The notes beneath the pieces were generated by a model. That model was given only the letters and a program-made list of their open reading frames with translations, did no database searches and was not told the DNA's origin. Below are positions 1-9,000 of a DNA stretch of 50,491 nt, piece after piece. Where the stretch lies: positions 1 through 50,491 of the forward strand of contig JAUNHV010000010.1 in NCBI GenBank assembly GCA_030523725.1, written 5' to 3'. This stretch comes from Synergistaceae bacterium. Lineage in GTDB: Bacteria; Synergistota; Synergistia; Synergistales; Synergistaceae. Position 1 is the stretch's first letter; each line of letters begins with the position of its first letter. The position numbers and the translations under genes are program-made.

Positions 1-3000
1 ACGTCAGTGGTGACGCCCGCCCGAGCGGATGAACCCCTCAAGGCTGGTCTGATAAGGATAGACCAGATATTGCAGATGGGAGATCCTGCAAAAAAAGGCA
101 TAGGCGGTGGGGCGAGTAAACGCTATGGAGCTGCCGCAGACATGGCTAAGACGATTTACTTTGGCAAACAGAATGGTAGTGGACTTCTATGGCGAGTGCT
201 ATCGACGAATGAAACTACCACGGCAGGAGCAGGAACCGGAGTTCTGTTATTGTCAGACAACTTGCTAGCATATTCAAAATTTAATACCATATATACTAAT
301 CTATGGTATAAGTCCACAGTTCGCGGACTTCTACAAGAAATTTATACCAAAGCACATACTTCTAGTCCTGAGCCTAGTAGTGGAGTAACATTTGACGGAA
401 GAGAAAAAGCACAAATAGCGGAAACGCAATTAACAGATGTTGAGACAGGTGGTAAACCAGATTATCTGTTTCTATTGAGCAATAAAGAAGTGGCTGGAAA
501 AACTGACAAATCCAAAAGATATGGTTTCACAGATGACCTCAGTAGAAGAGCAATCGCTGCTCGTGCATATCGCACTAGCTCTTGGTGGTTGCGCTCGCCT
601 GGCTCTTATCGTACCCGTGCGTTCGCTGTCGACTTTGACGGCGGAGTCGGTGAGGACAGAGTGTACTCCTACAGTTTTGCCGTTCGCCCGGCTTTCAATC
701 TGAATCCAGAATCGGTTTTGTTTTTATCCGCCGCCGTAGGCGGCAAGAGAGCTGAGGCTTGCGTTGGAAAGTTTGGGGTCGATAATACCTATGATGGAAA
801 AGATGGTTGGAAGGTAACCTTGCGCGACGATAATATCAAAACACCTACAGTGGGAGCTGTTGAAGTTGTTAGCGCAAAATGGGATGTCAATGACCTTGCT
901 GCAGTAGCAATAAAAGAAGGAAAAATTATAAATATTTCAGACCAAACTCTCACTGGAAAACTAAAGATTTCCTACAGTGATGCCACTCCGGATGGAAAGA
1001 ATATGTATGTATCTGCATTGCTCAAAGACGGTGATACCTTTGTGAATTATGCTAAGGTGAATGCAATTACATCAAAAAAAGAAATATCAGGCACAAAATT
1101 TGTTGATATAACTAACGTAATGCCCGAGAGCGGAAGCAAGGATTATACCCTATATATTTATGGTGAACAGGAAAACGGAGATAAAAACACGGACTATGCC
1201 TCTTCTTTTAGTGTGCATACTGTTACGATACCTGCGAAACCGGCTGTGGTTAAGGTTTTAAATCATGCTAAATACGGTGCATCAGGCCTTACAGTGAATC
1301 TTTCAAACAACTGTGAGTTGGGCTTTGAAGGTGGCAAATATGACACAAAAATAATAGTTGGAGAAGGTGAGAAGGGTAAAATTACGGCAGATAAGAATGG
1401 TACAACCCTTACTGGTGATGTCACACTCGGTAACAAAGCAGTTCTCACAATGGGAGGCAAATTTACACTTGAAAATAATCTCTTCAAGCTTCAAAGTGAC
1501 CTAGCTCAAGACAAAGCTGGTAAGATTGAAGCAGAAGATCTAACAATTTCAGGTAACTTAAAGATTCAGTTTATGAATGACCCCATTTTTGCTACGGGGA
1601 TTGAAAGTGTTATGGGCAAAAGGATTCCGATACTTACCGTTACTAATGGCATTGATGCATCAAAAATGAATAAAATAATCGGTCTTTCTATACGTGGAAC
1701 TAGGGGAATTTTTACGCCTACATTGGTATTAGGTGGAGACAAAACTATATACCTGACAGGTTTTACTTTCGGATTTGACCGCAGGTATCAGTTGGTTAGG
1801 GAATCTGCTTGGCAATCAGGTTCGCCAATTCCTTATGGCAGCGTTGTGGAAAAGGATACGGATGGAAAGCTTTACACTTATAAGGTGAAGACTGGAGTTG
1901 GTCCTTGGGGACGTGTCGGGCGTGAGCTGGATAAGGGCGAAGGTGTTACACCAGAGACAAAGAGGTTTGTTTGGCACACAGCGGATCCAAGCGCGGAAAA
2001 GGAAGCAGACAAGAGAGACCACCTGAAGGAAGTGACAGATACTGCAGCAGATGCCGACATCGTTGTTACCTACAATGCGGCAAAGAAAACGGATCAACAT
2101 AAAGAAAGCTTTGTGGATGCTTTGGATGAGAATAAGCCCTTTACCGCTTTTGTGGGAGCGAAGAGTAACACAGGTGGGCGTGGCGGTGCAGTCTACCTTA
2201 ATAAAGTTAAATACGAGGAAGTCAAAGCAGATTTCGTACGTAACTGTGCAGTAATAAATGACCAAGACGTTATGTATGGAGGAGGAGCGATTTTTAACAA
2301 TGAAGGACAAATAAACGCGATTATAGGGGATTTCATAGGCAACTACGCAGACGCAATAGACGCAATATTTGAAAATACTATAACGAATGGGGGGGCGATT
2401 GATAACGGACCAAATTCATCAATTGGAGCTATCACGGGAGATTTCATAGGCAACTATGCTACTAGTGGATACTTGGCGAGTGGAGGAGCTATTTATAACC
2501 ATAATGCGATGGATATCTTAGAAGGCGACTTTATAGGCAACTACACATCAGTAACGAGCAATGCCTCCGGTTCAGCCTACGGTGGGGCAATTTATAACTC
2601 TGGAAGGCTAGGCAGTATCACGGGGAACTTTATAGGCAACTACGCAAAAAATACAGGAAATAGTGGTGAAGCCACAGGAGGAGCGATTAATAACGTTAGG
2701 ATACTAGAGAGTATCACAGGGAACTTTATAGGTAACTACGCAAAAAATTCAGGAAATGGTGGTTCCGCCTTAGGGGGAGCGATTTATAATAATGAGGGCA
2801 CAACGAGTATTGTTGCTGGTGCACAGGATATTCTCTTTAGCGGTAACTATGTGTCTGCAACAAATGGAAAAGCGCTAGGTGGTGCAATCTACAACTCTGG
2901 CACTGGCGATAACGGGATATATTTGCGTGCTGCGGAAGGCAAGTCCATCACCTTTGAGGGTAGAGACGGAGACCCAATAGTGGATAGCGTCCATAATGAA

Positions 3001-6000
3001 GGAAATCTTTCCATAAACGAAGCAGATGGCGAAAAAACCTACACTGGTACGGTCAACTTTGCCAGGATAACAGATGCAGCCACACCAAAAGGCACCATGA
3101 CCATCAATGGCGGAATTGTTAATATTGCTGGAGACGTTACACAGAATAAAATAACAATAGCCGATGGTGCAATGCTGAATCTGCCAGGCACAGGTAAAAT
3201 TGTAAGAACAGCTATAGAAAACAGCGGCGTTCTCAAGGGCAATTTGAATCAGAGCAATAATTTAATCGTTAAGGACAGCGGTGTGTGGCACCCTGTCTTT
3301 ACGGAACACGCGTCAAGCAACACCGTAAATGCCACCTTGTCAAACGGCGGCACGATAGACATTGCATATGACACCTTGACTAAAGACGCAAAAGGCAAAT
3401 TTACTCCTACATATAATAAGAAGACACAAATGGACGCCGCAACAGTGTCAAGCCTTACGATAAACGGCGGAGTCTTGAAAATACAGAGTGCCTTGGCAAA
3501 ATTGGATGCAGCAGCCAGTGAAGTTAGCAAGGCGGACAGTCTTAGAGTGACCGACTTGACACTTAATGGCAAGCTAAAAATTCAGGTTATGTATGACCCC
3601 TCCTTTGCTACGGCTACTACGGCTACAGGTGATATTATCGGCAAACAAATAGCAGTGCTAACTGCCACTAATGTTACTGGTGACTTGTCAAGTGCGGTAG
3701 CAGTCCTTGCCACGACGTATGATGGGAAGAGATTCTGCCCAACGCTTGCTTTTGATGAGCAAAACCAAAACATTTATTTAACCGGCTTTACATTTAAGGA
3801 ACTTTCACATAAATATATGCTAGAGAAGGGGGCTAGTTGGCCTACAGGTGTCACTGCTCCCTATGGCAGTGTTGTGAAAAATGACACGGACGGGAAATCT
3901 TACCTCTATAAGGTCAGGACGTATAAAGACGCTGCCGGATATACTGCTTGGGGACATTGGACAACAGATAAGGGTGGCGAAAACAAGGGCGAAAAATATT
4001 ACGTTTGGCACACGGGAAATGGAACAGATGCAGATCCAAACAGATTAAGTGAAAAATTGGAAGATGGCACGGACGTAACAGACAAAAATGCAGACATCGT
4101 TGTGTATTATGATAAGAGCAGTCTTGCCGATAGACGCAAAGAAGCATATAACAATGAGACCGCTTTTGTAGGTATAGCGACTACTACCCAGTCCCTTGGA
4201 GGTGCACTTAAAAATACTGCAATAATAGATTCAATGAATGCAGATTTTATAGGCAACTATGTTATAGGCAACTATGTATCGTTAATATCAGATCAGGTAC
4301 TAGGTGGTGCGATTTATAACGAATATGATAGTAAAATAGATACCTTAACAGGCGACTTTATAGGCAACTACGCATCAGGATCAAGCTATGCCTACGGTGG
4401 TGCAATTTATATATCACCATTCTCAGGCATAATGAGCACCTTAACAGGTGACTTTATAGGCAACTACGCATCGTCGGAACTTGAAGTAGTCGGTGGTGCG
4501 ATTTTTAACGGTGATTATGTCGAGATAGGGAGCATCAAAGGAGATTTTATAGGCAACTACGTCTATAATAACAAACTAGCACCAGAGGAAGTGATCTATA
4601 AAGCATTAGGTCAGGGTGGTGCGATTAATAACAATGGAACAATAACTAACTTAACAGGCGACTTTATAGGCAACTACGCCTATAGCAATATCATAGTAGC
4701 ATCATGTTTGGAGGAAATGTCCGGGGGAGAAGGAGTAATGTGTCGAGGTGGTGCGATTAATAACGGTGGAACAATAATTAACTTAACAGGCGACTTTATA
4801 GGCAATTATGCATCATCATCAGGATCATCCTCTGCACAAGGTGGTGCGATTTATAACACGGGAACTGTTACATTCCTTGCTGAAGATAAAGATATCCTCT
4901 TCAGTGGTAACTATGTTAGTAGTGGAGACTCAACAAAGGCGCTAGGTGGTGCAATTTATAATGGTAATGAGATGTATTTGCGTGCTGCGGAAGGCAAGTC
5001 TATCACCTTTGAGGGTAGAGACGGAGACCCAATAGTTGATAGTGTACACAATGAAGGAAATTTTTCCATAAACGCACCAGATGGTGAAAAAACCTACACT
5101 GGTACGGTCAACTTTGCCACGGTAACTGGTGCAAATGGTAAAATATATATCAATGGTGGAACGGTTAACCTGCATGGTGCAGTTACGCAGCAAGAAATTG
5201 AAAATAATGCTTTCTTGAACTTTGAGAAAGGTTCAACTTTAGCAAGCAACATAACAATGAAAGAAGGAAGCAAAGGGGTAACAAACTTCAATACAGATTT
5301 TACAGTTGGAGAAAATCAAAAAATTACCCAAGACACGATAAACATAGGAGATGCCGGAAAGTCAGCAACCGTAACAACCAACATAGATAACCTCAACGCT
5401 AGTAGCATAAAAGTGGGGAGTGCGGGTGTGCTAAATCTTACAAGTGGCATGATTGGCAAAGCAATAGCCAACAGTGGTACAGTAGCAGCAAAAAGCGGAG
5501 CAGTAGTTAATAGCACAATTACAAACACACCTGCAACTGGCAAGGTAAAGCTCGAGAAAGATTCGTCATTTGGAGCAAGTGGTAAGGTTACAGGTGGAGA
5601 ACTTGTATTCGAAGAGGGAACTGAATTTAAACCGGCCAACATAGAGAATATAAAAAATCTAACTTCAAATGGTGCAAAATTAAACTTTGCAGCAAAAATA
5701 GTAGATGAAGATGGAGGCAAGGCAATTTTTGAAAATGGCCGCATGCTAAATGTGGTTGGTAAAGCAACAGGACAGCTCAATCTACATGATATCAACCTTA
5801 CGGGAGTAGATCCAGCTGCTTGGCTGCCATATGAAGAGAATAAAAAGCAAATGCAGTATCTAAGCGCCAGTGTGATTTCTGCTACTGGCACAGATATGAC
5901 AATAGCAAATTCATTAACAGCTGTGCTTGGTAACACTGGTACATCCTTTACCTTCAAACAAGCAGTAGATGGAACAGGAAAGAAAATTATTGGTTGGATG

Positions 6001-9000
6001 GATGTAATAGCAGGTAATTCATACACCTTGTCGGAGGTAATTGCAGGCGATACGTGGGAAAAAGATGGTAAAGATTATGATGGCAAAACTCATAAAGCAG
6101 GAGAGCTCATTAACGCTACAGATTCTGCCTATGCACGTGGTGTAAATGTCTACACGTTGCAAGATAGTGGTAACAATACCTACATTGCGTCTCGTGGCTT
6201 AGGTCAACTGAAATGTGCAGAGGATACAGCTTCTGCATCTCGTACCATGATAATAAAAAGCGGTGCTAATGGTAAAGGCACAGTTAAGCAGATGAAATTC
6301 TATGGGACAGGTGCTACCCCAACTCGCAGTGATGATAGAGGAGGTTTGATTATTGGCGATACGTCAAAACCAACTCAGACACAGGAAGTTGAGGTTCAGA
6401 ATGTAGCAGAGATAGCCAAATGGAAGGATCATAAAGCCTTCACAGTTAATTCCAATGGCGAGCTAAGCTTTAGCGGAGAAGATGTTAATCTCACACTCTT
6501 GGACGGAATAGTTAATAACGATGGTGGAACGGTTACATTTAATCAGAATACAATTTTGAAATTTGCAGATGACGATGTAAGCAAAGCTGGTAAACTTTCA
6601 GGAGCAGGAAGTTATATTAACAAGAGAACAATGACAATTGCTGATATGGCAAAACTTGACGTAAGTGAGCTTACAAACAAAGGTATAGTGAACCTTGAAG
6701 ATAATGGCACACTTGGTGTAAAGATAGCTGGAGGCACCTTTAACATAAAAGAAAATGTAACGTCACAGGCAGACAAAATTGCGGGTGACACCAACACAAT
6801 AGCAGCATCCAAGACCCTTACCATAACAAGCGGTACACTTGCCAGAGCTGTAAGTGGTGACGGAACAGTAAAGTTCACTGGTGGAGATATTGCAGCGGAT
6901 GTTACAAGCAAAGTGCTTGAAATTGCAGGACACGTTACGGCAAAGGCAGACAATATTAAGGGAACAACTAATAAGATAACAAGTGGAACATTAAAGCTTA
7001 CTAGTGGAATCGTACTAAATGGACAGGTAACAGGTAATGGAACACTTGAATTTGCAACGGATATTAGGACAAACGTAGCCAATGTTGCAGCCGATACAAA
7101 CATGGTAGACAGCGGAGTAACCCTTACACTTACAGGAACAGACACAGCAACCGGCACGCTTAATAAAGTAATAAGCGGAGAGGGAAACCTTGTAGTAGAT
7201 GGAACAGTAAGCTCAGGTGTTGCAAACTTTGCGAATTCTGGTGCACTTTCTGTTAGGAGTGGAACACTTGAGTTGACGAGCGGCACACTTACCAAAGCGA
7301 TAGACAATGCTGGCACAGTGAAACTTGCAGGAGCAAATCTTGGAGGAGCTTATGTAACAAAAGGCACGCTTGAATTTGCGCAAAGCATTTCTACAAACGC
7401 TTCATATGTTGCAGCAGCAACAAACAGGGTAGACAGTGGGGTAACACTTACACTCACAGGAACAGACACAGCAACCGGCACGCTTAGTAAGGTAATAAAT
7501 GGAGATGGAAACCTTGTAGTAGATGGAACGGTAAGCTCAGATGTTGCAAACCTTGCGAATTCTGGTGCACTTTCTGTTAGGAGTGGAACACTTGAGCTAA
7601 CAAGCGGCACACTCACCAGAGCGATAGACAATGCTGGCACAGTGAAGCTTGCAGGAGCGAATCTTGATGGAGCCTACGTAACAAATGGAACGCTTGAATT
7701 TGCAAAAGACTTAGCAATCAACGCAAACTACGTAGTAGCAACAACGAATATAGTTGATAATGGTGTAACGCTTACGTTGAATGATGGAACTCTCTCAAAA
7801 GCCGTTGCAAATAGTGGCACAGTGAAGCTTGCGGGAGCAAACCTTGGTGGAGCCTACATAACAAAAGGCACGCTAGAATTTGCAAAAGATTTGGCAATTA
7901 ATGCAAACTACGTAGCAGCAACAACGAATATAGTTGATAATGGTGTAACGCTTACCCTGAACGATGGAACTCTCTCAAAAGCCATAACAAATAGTGGAGT
8001 CGTGAAGCTTGCGGGAGCAAACCTTGGTGGAGCCTACGTAACAAAAGGCACGCTAGAATTTGCAAAAGATTTGGCAATTAATGCAAACTACGTAGTAGCA
8101 ACAACGAATATAGTTGATAATGGTGTAACGCTTACCCTGAACGATGGAACTCTCTCAAAAGCCATGACAAATAGTGGAGTAGTGAAGCTTAATGGAGCAA
8201 CGCTAGGCGAAGCACATGTAACAAGTGGCACGCTAGAATTTGCAAAAGATTTGGCAATTAATGCAAACTACGTAGTAGCAACAACGAATATAGTTGATAA
8301 TGGTGTAACGCTTACCCTGAACGATGGAACTCTCTCAAAAGCCATGACAAATAGTGGAGTAGTGAAGCTTGCAGGAGCGGCGCTAGGCGAAGCACATGTA
8401 ACAAGTGGCACGCTAGAATTTGCAAAAGATTTGACAATCAATGCTAATTATGTGGCAGCAACAACGAATATAGTTGATAATGGTGTAACGCTTACCCTGA
8501 ACGATGGAACTCTCTCAAAAGCCATGACAAATAGTGGAGTAGTGAAGCTTGCAGGAGCGGCGCTAGGCGAAGCACATGTAACAAGTGGCACGCTAGAATT
8601 TGCAAAAGATTTGACAATCAATGCTAATTATGTGGCAGCAACAACGAACATAGTTGATAATGGTGTAACACTTACGTTGAATGATGGAACGCTCTCAAAA
8701 GCCATAACCAACAATGGCATAGTTAAACTTGCCGGAGCAAATCTTGGAGGAGCGTACGTAACAAATGGTATGCTCGAATTTGTGTCAAATCTTGTGACAA
8801 ACGCTTCATATGTTGCAGCTGTGACCAACTTGGTTGACAGCGGAGTAACGCTTACACTCAATGAAGGTACACTTACCAAAGCTGTAATGGGCGACGGGAC
8901 AGTGAAATTCACGGGAGGAGAGCTTGCAGCAGATGTTACAAGCTCTCAGCTTGAATTTGCAGGTGATATAACAGCAAATGCGGATAAAATTCAAGGAATA

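Noticed and set aside
1-730. Variable protein of a diversity-generating retroelement, because DUF6273 ends in a WLRSPG...RPAF pattern like lectin-fold targets
   Set aside because: No reverse transcriptase, template repeat or accessory gene is in the window, and no adenine-biased variable repeat was found.
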